Positions 20,331-32,034 of a stretch of 64,000 bases of DNA are shown here, in pieces. The stretch comes from Rapana venosa. Its lineage: Eukaryota; Mollusca; Gastropoda; Neogastropoda; Muricidae. A program made the translations under genes and the position numbers. The DNA is taken from contig CM054140.1 of NCBI GenBank assembly GCA_028751875.1, forward strand, positions 27,114,146-27,178,145. Reading direction: 5' to 3'. A model generated the notes under the pieces. The model was not told where the DNA came from. It saw only the letters and a program-made list of their open reading frames with translations, and searched no databases. Position 1 is the stretch's first letter, and the number at the start of each line of letters is the position of its first letter.

Positions 20331-22117
20331 GTTAGTTTCAGCTGCCTCTGTGGTTCGGGATTTTTATTTTCTTTTGGAGGGGGGAGGGGTTAGGTTTCTT
20401 TTTTCCTCCAATATAGAAGAAATAAAACTTACATTCATAAAGTAACATAACTTTAACTATGGTGTGTGCATTTTTTCAATTAATTTGGTGGGGGGGGGAG
20501 GGGAGGGTCTCTTTGTGCCTAATAACGCATTTATTCTAAATTTAAATTTGTTGCCTTTACACAGCTGAGGACAGTTTTAGTCATGCATATCAGTTCAGAA
20601 AGAAACACCATACTTTTATTCGGGTGTTTGGAGAGAAAAAAAAATTGTGAAGTAACTAAACGGAAGTAAAAAAAGAAAAGACTGTCAAGGACTGACCACA
20701 CATTAAGAGGGTATCCTGTTTTTTAAGACATGGCCCTGCGACAATTGCATAACCCCGGAATCAGGAACTTGGTCAGCGAGAACTGAAGGGAAAAAAATGA
20801 TGGGGAAATCATAAGCTGAACAAAATGACATTGATCAAAAGCTGTACTTCCTTCTGAGACTGAGTTGAGTGCGATTATTTTTTCATTGAAGTCATGAACA
20901 CCGAAACAAACATTTTTAACACGTTTATGACACAGATGCAGGCCTATACATACAAACTGACATCAGTGAAAGGTAAGACACAACAGGGTAAAAGTGGGAC
21001 CAACTAATCTGACCTTCTGCAGATCATTCTAAGAAATCTGCGTTGTCAGAGCCCCATCATATGATTTTTTTAGATCGAAAATTAACTGCAGCTTAGAAAA
21101 TTGAAAATCAGAAGTTAGGTATGAACGATAACAATGTTTAATGAGTCATTATTTTTTCATTTCACTTTGTTCATTCATTCAAGTAGCCTACTTGTTAAAA
21201 ACTACCATCATTACGGCCACTATCATCCCCCACCAGAAACAGAACATTTAAAACAATTTGTAACAACACTCAAAAATGGAAACCAGCCTATAGACTTAGC
21301 ATCTGCGTCACTGTACTGGGTAATCAATCAGTGTCAATCTGTCTGTCAGTTTAGTACACAACACAGCCAGTTCACAATCTCTGCCTTTTCCCCCTCCTAT
21401 GATCAGCATCAGTCAATATAGAGATCTACTCCTACCATCCGAAAAGATGATGAGCTGTGGGTCAGTATCGATCAACAGGTGTCAGTCTCACTCTTTTATC
21501 GCCTAATTTGTCAGCATCTCTGGCAGTCTGTATTCCCAGCAGCTTGACACATAGGCCTACCTGACAGACGGGCCAAGGTAGATCATCGCAGCATTTCAAG
21601 ACCTAGATCTATACCCAGATTGATTTTTCTTGACGTAAAAGGAATAAGAATTTGAACGGTTGTTTGTGGGGGACAGTTCCCACGAAATGTAGCCTACTGG
21701 TTATATAATATACAGTGCCGATGACTCCCCGACATTACTGAGAAAAGATGTCGGGTGTGTTGGTCAGTGATGAATGCCCACTGGGTAGGCCTGTGCGTTG
21801 TGAAATCTAGATCTTCACTCACAAAAGTGATTATCTGTTGCATCATACTGATAAACCTTCTACATTCCCATTACTGTTAGTCATCAAAAGACTCTCCGCG
21901 GTGCACGTGCGGCCAACACAATGCACAGACAGGTTCCTAACGGAACGGCTGTCCGTTCAGCCCACAGAAAGCTTTATTCCCATACTTGGCTTTATTGGGT
22001 TGTTGTTTTAAGGACAGAAAATTAATGATTTTAGTCCTGCATGCAAAACTGCACCAGCTTTGCGTTGGTTTGGGTTGTTTGCTTGTCGGTTGGTTAGCTG
22101 AATGGTCGATGTTTGCT
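20331..22117. other. Intergenic, no recognised gene
   Basis: Unique-looking sequence with a G run at 20490-20510. The open frame at 21134-21421 has no family signature. No RNA gene seen. Confidence 0.45.

Positions 22118-22175
<58 letters not shown>
22118..22175. repeat. (CT)n microsatellite
   Basis: A pure CT run of about 56 bases. Confidence 0.95.
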
Positions 22176-22177
<2 letters not shown>

Positions 22178-22740
22178 GAAGTCAAATGTAGGCCTTGTGA
22201 TTTGGACAACAATAACAGTGATCTCCATCATGTTTTTGTAATTGCAGAATATTGATCCCGGGGAATATAACAATTATATCGAATAAACGAAAAGGGTAGG
22301 CCAAATCGTTCACAGTAGTTTTGATATCCACCTCCCAGCCGCTATTTTGTATCAAGAGTTCCGCTGCTGCCTATCTGAGAAGACAGAGATGCAGTGTCAA
22401 AAAGTAACAGATTTATTTCTGCTACCAAAAGTAGTCTACATTAATGGGTGTTTTTTTTCCATAGTAGCAACAATAACAAAAAAGAAAAAAGAAGAAAAGA
22501 AAAAGGCCTAAACCAAAGGGGTTGGTTGGTTCTTTCACTTCAAGTAATATTAGATTAATGGTGTTGCCAGACCTAATTGTTGCAGATACTTCTATGGGGG
22601 GAGGGGGGGGGGGGGGAGTATGAAATAATAAGTTGTTTAGAATTGAGTGTTATGGCACCGGTTGAAGCATTTAAGCCAGGTTGACTTCTCTAAAGTCGTT
22701 CTTAATTGCCTATAAAGGTGAAATGAATCAAAGTGTGAAT

Positions 22741-22998
22741 ATGGGCGTTGCACAGTTGGTCATGTGCGCTTGACATGTTTCCTATAACGGCAGTTCGAGT
22801 GGAAGTAGCACTTACTGCAGAACTTGGTGGTAGCTGCGCAACACAGGGTGACCCCAGCAGCAGCATCAAGAATCACAGCAGCAGCAGCAGCAGCAGAAGC
22901 ATTCAGATCTACTCTGCTCAGTAGGGGTTGAGTGGGTAGGACATTCTTTGACGTTATTTTTTTTTTATAAATCATGAGTTCGAACCTCACTATGGAAG
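22741..22998 (+). mobile_element. tRNA-like SINE head remnants
   Basis: gttgagtgggtaggacattc at 22927-22946 resembles a tRNA A box and gagttcgaacctcac at 22977-22991 a B box, with a T run and short segment between. A second weaker head (gttggtcatgtgcgc ... cagttcgagtgg) lies at 22755-22802. A (CAG)n run is at 22877-22898. The arrangement suggests fragments of a tRNA-derived SINE different from families A and B. Confidence 0.4.
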
Positions 22999-23034
22999 TA
23001 AATCTGGAACAAACTTAATTTTCAGAAGGGGGGG

Positions 23035-23450
23035 GGGGAGGGATGTTAGCCTAGCAGTTAGAGCGCAGCGCTTGTGATCTGGCGGCCCGGGTCGAGCCAC
23101 CACGGAGGTGCTCGTTTTAGGGAATTTTACCTGGGGTTAACATCAGTGCTGACTCCACTCCCCCACAAAACTCCTTCGGATGAGACTATAAACTGAGACC
23201 CTCTGCGTACTCCTGCAGAACATCCTGTACACACTTTAAAAACCCGTCCGGTCTTTTAGAAGAGTAGGCCATTTTGTGCCAGTAGGAATGGATGACAATT
23301 TAAACAAACATACCATGCACACAGGTGTCATGTTAAGCACCATCCCTGAAGTCTTAATGCAGCAACCTTCATGGTGAGTAAAAACTGTCCCATAGGCAAA
23401 AGCTCACCTTTGGTGAACCCCGGAGCTTTTGCCCATGAACAAACACAAAA
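23035..23450 (+). mobile_element. SINE family A, best-preserved full-length copy
   Basis: The head gttagcctagcagttagagcgc (A box) and gggtcgagccac (B box) is tRNA-like. The body carries gactccactcccc, ggatgagactataaactgag, gcagaacatcctgtacac, agtaggccattttgtgcc and aggaatggatgacaa. The tail carries atgcagcaacc, aaaagctcacctttggtg and aaccccggagc. The length is about 415 bp. The tail hairpin is partly decayed here. Confidence 0.85.
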
Positions 23451-23954
23451 CCAAAAATACAGACCTGAACCCCGTTCTTATTCGAATTTTGTTTTTTTGT
23501 AACCTTTTTTTGTCTTTAGGTTTTGACAAGCAGCTTTTTGTTCTTTTCTTTCCAAATATATAAGGTTATTACCTATTACAATGTAGAATATAAAACAGCA
23601 GTAGCTATACTGTTTTCCAATGATATGAAAAATCGAACAAATTCGGTGTGGATTGTTAGCCTGAGTTCAGCAGCTGCTGTATTGTTATCTGCCCCTCACT
23701 TAATGCTCTATTATACAGGCTACAAACTCGATGTATACACGAAGGAGAAAAAGAAAGAGGAGGAGGAGGGTGTAAATCGTAACAAAGAAAAGAAGGAAGA
23801 AGAAATAAAACAGATACTTTCGTATCCAAATCAGCAGGTAACTATGGCAGGGGGCCCTACAGGGAAGGGAGGTGAGGATGTGTGGGTGGCGGTGGCCAGT
23901 AAAACAGCCAGTGAGACTGAGATGCCCCACACACATATAATTATACATATTTCC

Positions 23955-24065
23955 CAAGTCGGAATGCAGCTACCTTAATGGTAAATAAAAACGGTCACAT
24001 ACGCAAAATCTCACCATTGGTGGACCTCAGAGCTCTAGCTGAGGAACCAAAAAACAAACAAACAA
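23955..24065 (+). mobile_element. SINE A tail fragment
   Basis: aagtcggaatgcagctacc, aaatctcaccattggtgg and the perfect hairpin CCTCAG-AGCTCTAG-CTGAGG at 24025-24044, followed by an A-rich end. Confidence 0.75.
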
Positions 24066-24239
24066 AACCCAAAATATATATTTAATGGGGTGGGGGTGCA
24101 GGGGTGGGTGGAGATTGTCAAAAACAAAAGGTGATGGGAAATAAGTATTTTCAGTTACACGATTTTCATATAATTTATTGCTGAAAAATGTGTAAGGAAT
24201 GTGTCTTGATCAGGCCGAATATGCTTGTTATGTCACAGG

Positions 24240-25862
24240 ATTTACTGTGCCATAGCCCCCGCTGGTTATGCAACAGCTTCACCTACTATGCCATAGGCCC
24301 ACTGCCATAGGTCTGAGGATTAAATGTAAAAAAGGTATGAGTGCTTATTCTCTTATCCTTGAAATAAAATAATAATAATGATAATGCCATGTCACAGTCC
24401 TATTCATTATGCACTGCCCCACGCACTATGCCAGTCCCATTTATTATGCCACACCCCCATACACAATGCTACAGTCCCACATACTATGACACAGCGCCTC
24501 TCAGGATGCCATAACCCCACTCGGTTGGCCATAGCCCAAGCCCCTATGCCACAGCTCCATACACTATTCTACAACCCTACTCCTTGTAGCACAGTCTCAT
24601 TCCTTTTGCTACAGCACCACACACTATGCCACTGCCCCCAAAAGTACACCATAGCCCCACTTGCTATGCCAAAGCTATATACACTATACTACAGCCCTAC
24701 TCCCTATGCCAAATCCCTACTCCCTATACCACAGTCCCATTCCTTATGCCACAACCACGCACACTATGCTACAGCTCCACACACTATGCCACAGCCCTAC
24801 ACATTAAGCAACAGCTCAACACACTATTCCACAATCTACACACTATGCCATAGCCCACACAATATACCACATCATAACACTATGCCACAGCTCCACCCAT
24901 CATGCCACAGCCCCACCCATCATGCCACAGCCCCGCCCATCATACCACAGCTCCACCCATCATACCACAGCTCCACCCATCATGCCACAGCTCCACCCAT
25001 CATGCCACAGCTCCACCCATCATACCACAGCTCCACCCATCATGCCACAGCTCCACCCATCATGCCACAGCTCCACCCATCATACCACAGCCCCACCCAT
25101 CATGCCACAGCTCCACCCATCATCCCACAGCCCCGCCCATCATACCACAGCTCCACCCATCATGCCATAGCCCCGCCCATCATGCCACAGCTCCACCCAT
25201 CATGCCACAGCTCCACCCATCATGCCACAGCCCATGCACTGTACTACAGCCCTGGGGCACTATGTCACAGCCCCACATGCCATGCCACAGCCATCATGCA
25301 CTATTCCACAGCTCTATGCACTATGCCATGACTCCACACGCTATGCCACAGCCCCACACACTATGCTACAGCTCCATGCACTATGCCACGGCTCCATGCA
25401 CTATGCCACAACCCCCCCCTCTCCCCCCTGCACTATGCCACAGCTCCACACAATACGCCAAAGCTCCACGCACTATGCCACAGTTCCACACACAATGCCG
25501 CAGCCCCATGCACTATGCCACGGCTCCATGCACTATGCCACAACCCCCCCCCTCCACTATGCCACAGCTCCACACAATACGCCAAAGCTCCATGCACTAT
25601 GCCACAGCTCCACACAATACGCCAAAGCTCCATGCACTATGCCACAGTTCCACACACAATGCCGCAGCCCCATGCACTATGCCATAGCTTTATGCACTAT
25701 GCCAAGCTCCACACATTGTGCCCCAACCCCATGCATTATGCCACAGGTTTGTTATACCAAAGCCCCACTACCTTTTCACGACCCGCTCCCTATGCCAGAA
25801 CTCCATCTACTATGCCACAACTCCACACAATACGCCACATTCCCACTCATTATGCAGGAAGC
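24240..25862. repeat. 1.6-kb minisatellite with 20-bp unit
   Basis: The unit catgccacagctccacccat repeats in near-perfect 20-bp steps from about 24895 to 25235 (some 17 copies). On either side it decays into variants such as actatgccacagccccacac, with higher-order duplications at 25380-25680. The repeat has no stop codon in any plus-strand frame, so three overlapping open frames of 192-317 codons run through it. The lack of any frame preference argues against coding. Confidence 0.92.
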
Positions 25863-25887
25863 CTTGTAGCTGATCGTTTGGCATGCA

Positions 25888-25911
25888 TCCCCCCCCCCCC
25901 CCCCCCCCCCC
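25888..25911. repeat. C homopolymer tract
   Basis: A run of about 22 C residues just after the 20-bp minisatellite. Confidence 0.95.
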
Positions 25912-25949
25912 ACAGTATGAATGTATGTTTGGTGTGTGTGGGTGGGTGT

Positions 25950-26128
25950 AGGTGTGGGTGATTGCTGTCTGTATATCAGTATTGTCTAGATTGTCATTGT
26001 CTGTATGCCCTTGCTATGTGTCACTATGTATGAGGAGTATGTTACCATGTAGCATTGCTGTCTGAGTGTCACTGTCTATGTATCATTGCACAGTATCTAT
26101 ACCACTACAACTACTATTACTTTTGCTT

Positions 26129-26187
<59 letters not shown>

Positions 26188-26560
26188 ATGATGATGATGA
26201 TGACGACGACGATGACAACAATAACATAAAAACAACAAAATGATGATGGTGATGATGCTAATACAGGAGGCCTGGCGTATACAAAAAAGGAAAACATCGC
26301 AGTCACTGTGTCATTGCTGTTGGTGTGCCATTGCTGTCCCTGACTCATTGCTATGTGGGATCGCTGTCTGTGTGTCATCACTTTCCACGCGTCATTGCTG
26401 TCCGTGTGCCATTGCTATCCATGTGTCATTGCTGGCCATATGCTGTTGCTATCCATGTGCCATTTCTATCTCTGTGTCATTGATGTCTATGTGCCATAGC
26501 TGTCCACGTGTCATTGCTGTACCTGCGTCATTGCTGTTCGCGTGTCATTGCTCTTGTGTT
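25950..26560. repeat. Degenerate minisatellite, about 19-bp unit, interrupted by (TAG)n
   Basis: Words of the type tcattgctgtccgtgtgcca recur with many changes from 25950 to 26100 and again from 26300 to 26555. The interruption at 26128-26250 is a (TAG)n(GAT)n trinucleotide block. The serine and threonine runs in open frames across it are artefacts of the trinucleotide. Confidence 0.75.
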
Positions 26561-27125
26561 GTTTTCTCATCGTTTTCTCTGTCCGTCTCTTTGACTCCCT
26601 CCTTGTACCTTCCTTGTAGGACAGTCTTGGCCAGTCCAGATGTTTGTGTGACGTACCCATACCCCTTCAGTTTGTGTTTTTTCACTGGAGTCAGGAATTC
26701 TTCATATGGCCCCATTACGTTTCCAATTCTGGGTTTTACTTCCTCGTTAGTGATGTGATCTCCGTACGAGATACCAAGAAGCTTGCGAAAGCATCATATC
26801 TACTTTGCCTGTATCCGTCTTTTAATGTTTGTTGTTATGGTCCACGTTTCACATGCATACAAAAATATGGACATGACTAGGGAATGCATTAGTCAAACCG
26901 TGAAGCTGATGGCAATGTTCTTGTCGTTTCAGAGGACTTTCAGTTTGGTGTTTGCAGCTGTAATCTGGGCTATCCTGGAGAGAATTTCGGGTTTCATCCC
27001 AGATATTTAAAGCTACGGACGGTCTCCATTTTCTTGTTGTCTATGATAACGTCAGTGCTGGTTCCCTTGGCACCTATTTGTCATCAACTGGGTTTTCTCT
27101 GCGCTGATCTGGATGCCATATATAA
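26560..27125 (-). pseudogene. LINE reverse transcriptase C-terminal fragment
   Basis: The minus strand translates to blocks typical of the C-terminal half of a non-LTR retrotransposon polyprotein: IQISAEKTQLM, SRIAQITAANTKLK, LMHSLVMSIFLYACETWT, IKRRIQAK, FRKLLGISYGDHITNEEVKPRI and KHKLKGYGYVTQTSGLAKTVLQG. At least five stop codons and two frameshifts break it, so it is dead. The order LYACETWT - ITNEEV - HKLKGYGYV is characteristic of these polyproteins. The 5' end runs off at about 27125, into an unrelated SINE. Confidence 0.85.
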
Positions 27126-27182
27126 CACACAAACATTGATAAAGATACATCGACATCAGTGACATTATAACAACAACACATA

Positions 27183-27478
27183 GGCTACATAACATAAAGG
27201 TGTCCCGTAACCTAGAAGGTCGTAGGGGGGCGAGGCGTCAGAGACCTCACTTCTCTAGGGGCCAGCATACTGAGGGCGGCACCCATCTCCTCTCCCTCGC
27301 TGCTTTACTTTTCCTAACCCTGAAGAGGCACGTACCCATTTACAGCTGGGTGAACTGGGGAACTGTACTGAAGCCAAGGGGCGCAAACAGTCACCCATCT
27401 AAATGGTAATTACGCTCGATGCTGCTTAACTTGGCTGGGGGAAAGCGAGTGCTCTGACCACTGAGCTATCCCGTCAAT
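27183..27478 (-). mobile_element. SINE family C with tRNA-like head and 5S rRNA-like segment
   Basis: Read on the minus strand: gggatagctcagtggtcaga at 27472-27453 is a textbook tRNA 5' end with A box. Within 15 bases follows a stretch matching the 5S rRNA internal promoter: aagttaagcagcatcgag (box A region) and ttaccatttagatgggtga (box C region) at 27437-27388. The body then has cagttcacccagctgtaaat and gtacgtgcctcttcaggg, ending gttacgggacacctttatgt. A second copy at 59305-59580 shares the 5S-like segment and body. Confidence 0.7.
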
Positions 27479-28724
27479 TTCTTAAATATTGCTTCAGGGT
27501 TGATGTGTTTTGCGCTGCTTCTAACATTGGTTGACTTTGTGAATAGTTGGATTTGCACTTGAATAATTAAGTATGTATAGTTTATTATGTAATGTTGAAC
27601 AAACATAGTCTACCTACCCCCCCCCCCTTTTTTTTTTTTTTTTAGATACTCAGGACAAATTCAGGATATTGGCAGGTCCCCGGCATCCCCACGGATTATA
27701 AAGTCCCACTTAATGGGCATCGGAAGAAATGATCATTTCAAACTGTACCGACTGTTTTTTTCGCCAGTGGAGACGCCCTTTCAGATCAGCTCGCCAACAC
27801 TGGTAAGCTGAGGAAGGCTGTTCCAGAGTTAGCGCAGAACTGACTTGAGCATCGGCACATAGACGTGTCCACGCCGTAACGAACAGTTGAAAAAAAAATT
27901 ACGCCTACCGTGGACCAAGCCGTTTGTTTGAAAGACAGTTGGCCCATATTGTTTCAAGCAATTTTGCTTTTTTTTAAAATAAAAAAGTAGAAAAAGACAG
28001 TTTAAGAACACAACATTCAATATTCACCTCTGGCCAAATGCTGAACTGAAAAAAACAACGCCTTAATTTGGAAGTCAGACCATCCGTACAAAATCATTGT
28101 TTACCAAGGCTGTCTTTTTATATGATGAAAACAATTGTGCAATATTTCAAGCTGAGAATTGTTAGAGGCAGTTATTGCATTTAGTATTGTATCTTAATGA
28201 CAATCCCTTGATGCCCATGATGGCCTCAGTGAGGATTTGACAGCCAAGCTTTACAAGTTCAGGTCGTTAGGTACATATGCCGCATCGGGCGGTTAGAGCT
28301 AAGGCTGAGCAACCATCAGCTGTTTGTTTAAAACCCAAATTTTACTCTTAATATAAGAATATATGCTCGGAGAAAACTACATCATTATGCTTTGCGCTGT
28401 TATCATCAGGAAACAATTCTATCCTTTACAGGAATCAACTCAATTTGGTTGGCTAAAGGCACGCCGAAAATTCTAAATAAAGTAAATGATAACCTCTTTA
28501 ATTACTATTCAGATGACTGTGATTCATTTCACTATGTACGGTGATGTTCATAAGTATTTAAGATTTTTTATTGCTTTTTATATTGGACCTTTAGTTATAC
28601 CTACATGGTAGACTTAGGGCCTAACACACAGCAGAAACAGATGGTACTTTACTTATAAGAACAAAATGTTAGTCTTTCTGCCTCAGATACGGTTCTGTGT
28701 AATGGTTACGTTTTAAGTCGAACT
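27479..28724. other. Intergenic, no recognised feature
   Basis: Contains a C/T homopolymer at 27616-27643. The remainder is unique-looking AT-rich sequence without a credible open frame. Confidence 0.45.
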
Positions 28725-28866
28725 GTTTTCAGATGGGCTCGAAGAACGATTTCGCTCGACGGTATCTTCTGTCTAACGAAGAAATCTTTAGGCAGTATTT
28801 GTTTACAAATCCTGCCCCCCACGCGCCATCTTCGGCCAATGTCTCTCCCAGAATTCTGTCGCCTAT

Positions 28867-28878
28867 TGCGCATGCGCG
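28867..28878. promoter_or_regulatory. NRF1 binding site
   Basis: TGCGCATGCGCG fits the YGCGCAYGCGCR consensus exactly and is palindromic in its core. Confidence 0.6.
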
Positions 28879-28891
28879 ATGGTTCTATTGC

Positions 28892-28901
28892 AAATGGCGG
28901 C
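28892..28901 (+). promoter_or_regulatory. YY1-type site
   Basis: AAATGGCGGC contains the ATGGCGGC core of YY1 sites and lies 13 bases after the NRF1 site, a pairing often seen at the start of TATA-less genes. Confidence 0.5.
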
Positions 28902-28968
28902 GCTTGTTATTGTTCCATGGCGTTTGTGATACATGGGCTTTTCTAACGCATATTTGACACCTTTTCAG

Positions 28969-31900
28969 GTAAAGGGACTTATGGGGCTCTTTTTGTTTAC
29001 GCATAAGGAATTTAATATGCTGCCTAGGTGCCGTTATTATTTTGTTATATTGAATTTTAGAGGTCGCATTCACCGGTGTCAAGAGGTACGTTTTGTTGCG
29101 ATTGCCGACTAACCTGTAGGGTGATCAGTAATCTTTGCGCACATCAATCGTACATTTTGCAGTTGATGTCGTAAAACTTGTTCGCATAATGTGACATATA
29201 TCCTTAGGAAGTTAAATGCAAGCAGATTTTAATGAAATCATGTGTCAAATCGAGTCATTAAAGATAAATTTGCACAACCATGCTCTTCCGCTGACTGACC
29301 CATTTGCTCTCCGCCGCGAATATGGCTGTCGGATTCTAGGGTCTGCTCGGCTCCGCACGAACCCATTTTCAGGTGCAGGTGAATCAGACCTAACCTGAAG
29401 TAGTTCTGTCGATATTTTTGTGCGCTGGGTTTTATAGTTTTGTTAATTATTATGGTTTTGAGGGTTTTTTGGGATGAATTTTTGTAATATTGAACGTGCG
29501 CATGGTCTTTATGGGGACCGTTTACAGTACGTGGAAACTGGTCGCCTCATATTCATTTCGATTCTCGGGTTCAGCGTGAAAACTAATTAAGGGTGTAGCG
29601 ACCAAGTTGCTTGTGCATCCTCACACAAAATATCGCTTTCGTATCTCAGAAATTAAAATGTATTTAGTAGTTTACTTTTAGCAGTACACAAAAAAGTCCA
29701 TTTCTGTGAATGGTAGCAGATGATCTCGATGTCAGAGAGTACCGTCTTCTGATTGGCTAAAATTTACCAAGCAGAAGTATCAGCAGTATAAGTACAGAAA
29801 ATTTGTAACTTTGATGTCAGTTGACTCATAAATCAGCAGAATGGTTTAGGATTCTTTTATTTACAGTATGTTTATGCCTATATTAGCAGATTTATTTGTT
29901 ATAAAATTTGGCATTTTTTAATATTTGAACTGAAAAAGTGTAAGACAAGTTCTGAATATCTTGTCTGAGCTCTGTGAAGATGATAATCTCTCACTAGTTC
30001 TTGATAAAAAGTTTTGTTCCAGAACCATTTACTCCCCCCCCTTCCCTCTCTCTGTCTCTCTCTTTTACAGGATGCACCCTTTTTAGTTTATTTTTAATCA
30101 TTACATGGATTATCTTTTCTTTCATATAATCTTCATTTCTTGAAAGAAGTCCCATACAAACCCATGATGACTTTTGCGTTGAAAACAAAAAAAAATCTGG
30201 ATGAGCTATAGATCTTGCTAACAATTAAAAAAAAATCCTGACGCTGGATATGAATATATACTATATGCAATTTGCACTTTCTGTAAAAGGACCCTTTGCT
30301 GTTTTCATTTCACATTTTAGTTGGGTGTGCAACTAAAAGGGGCATTAAAAATAAGATAAATCATAAAGTGAATTTTTAAAAATGTAATCTTTAAAAGAAA
30401 CATTTGATTTAGTTTTACACAGACTATAGTTTCTCTGCCAGAACCAATCAGTTTTGGTTGTAGAAAAATATTCTTAAGGTCAGACATTGTTTGGTAAACT
30501 GATAGAATGTTATTTATTGCTTTGAATGGTTTTTGTTTTCAAATGTATTTATATACCACTTGAAACTCAGAAAAATCAATTTGATTATGAATTATGACCT
30601 GCCATTGCTATGGAAACTAATTCAAAATGGCTGACAACTCACTTTAAAAATCTAAAACTAAAAATATTGATATATATTGTAATTTTTTTTTTAGATAAGT
30701 TTTTACAGAGAAGTTCCATAGTTTTACATATTTATTTTCATAATGAACAGTTTTCTGACTTTCTGTGAATTTTTCTTTTTTGTTCCTGGATTTTTGTTGC
30801 AAATCTGGCTGGATACAGAATTTCAAATTGCCATAACTTTTAGAAGTTATTCATATAAACACAAGTAAATCAGTAGAACTTTCGATCATAGTGCAAACAA
30901 ATAATATGCAATATTTCAATACTGTATCTCTTGTTTGAAAAGGTCTAGAGCTATATATAGTGTTATATACTTTAAAAAAATGTTTTTGGCAGTAAGAAAT
31001 GAAAACTGAGAAAATGTGAAAAGATAAAACACACACATTAATGAGGTTTGGTTGTCATCTTTATTGACCAGTTATTATTTGTTTTGCTGCTTTTTTGGGG
31101 AAAAAAATTATGGGACATGAAAGTAGACTTGTGCATGGTTCATTTTCCACACAAAACCCAAATAATGAAAAGTCGTGATTTTCAACAAAAATCCGACCCA
31201 TGCCTGGCATGACCCTTTTGCAGTCTGTCACCACTACATGGAGGAAAGAAGACTGAAAATAGTAAAATAGAAACAAGGAGTTTAACTTAAATTAACTAAA
31301 AGTAAAATTTCAGAAAAAGGAAAACATTCTGTTGAGTGGTTCAGGAGTCTGGGAAAAAAAGGGTGTAATAGATTTAGATTTTTTGGGTTGTATAAATTTA
31401 TACTTGCAGTATAGGAGCAACAGCACATATTTTTGAGACATGCATAGTGTAGCATTCATAAGTTACAAGTCACACAGTCATATTTCTGACTTGTGGTGTG
31501 TGTGTTTTGAGTGAGTGCGCGCATGCGTGCACATGCATTTGCGTGTACTGTAAGTTTGTGCAAGGCTCCGTCTCATTAGTCAGTAAGGTGGATTTGGGAA
31601 AGAAAAAATATCCGGCAAGCATTAAGTTTTGAATCAGCATTACCTGAAAATAGATTTGGCCTTCAGTTGTATGTGGTTGCAGCTAAAAACTAAAACTAAA
31701 AGCTTGTTATGTGGGGTGGGGAGAGGTGCTTCAGTGACAAAGCCCTGTCTAAACCAGTCTGTACTGAAATTTTATTTAAAAAAAGAAGCTGTATATGCCT
31801 CACTCTGTGGGCTCTTCTTGCTTGCCAAGATATCTGCAGTTGCTCTGCGGAAAGCTATTAGCAGAGGACAGACAGGTCTGTAATAACTAAACATTTCCTC

Positions 31901-32034
31901 AAAGAAATTGTGCACAGCAAACAGATTTATAGTGAGGTCTGGGTTTGAGAATGGGAGGCAGAAAAAGTAGTTGGTGTTTTCATACTTGCAGAAGATTGAC
32001 AACATAGGATCTCTTTTAATTTTGTTTTTGTTCC
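28969..32034. other. Putative NCOA6 intron 1, first part; no recognised feature
   Basis: About 3 kb of AT-rich DNA. Minus-strand open frames up to 76 codons have no signature. A CCAAT-like attggctaa lies at 29755. No repeat family of this window was recognised here. Confidence 0.4.

Larger units (their letters stand above)
28725..28968 (+). promoter_or_regulatory. NCOA6: Candidate promoter and 5' UTR exon, probably of NCOA6
   Basis: A GC- and CpG-richer island with a perfect NRF1 palindrome tgcgcatgcgcg (28867-28878) and a YY1-type aaatggcggc (28892-28901), both common in TATA-less housekeeping promoters at or just downstream of the start site. A plausible splice donor (cttttcag|gtaaag) at 28968/28969 would close a non-coding first exon. 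The nearest plus-strand gene is NCOA6, 9 kb away, so the link is inferred. Confidence 0.45.

Noticed and set aside
23523..23978. 151-codon open frame
   Set aside because: It has a Lys/Glu run from GA-rich sequence and ends inside a SINE A tail; there is no family signature and no splice context.
24378..25961. Open frames of 192-317 codons
   Set aside because: They are produced by the 20-bp minisatellite, which is open in every plus-strand frame.
26055..26381. Poly-Ser and poly-Thr open frames
   Set aside because: They are translations of the (TAG)n/(GAT)n trinucleotide block.
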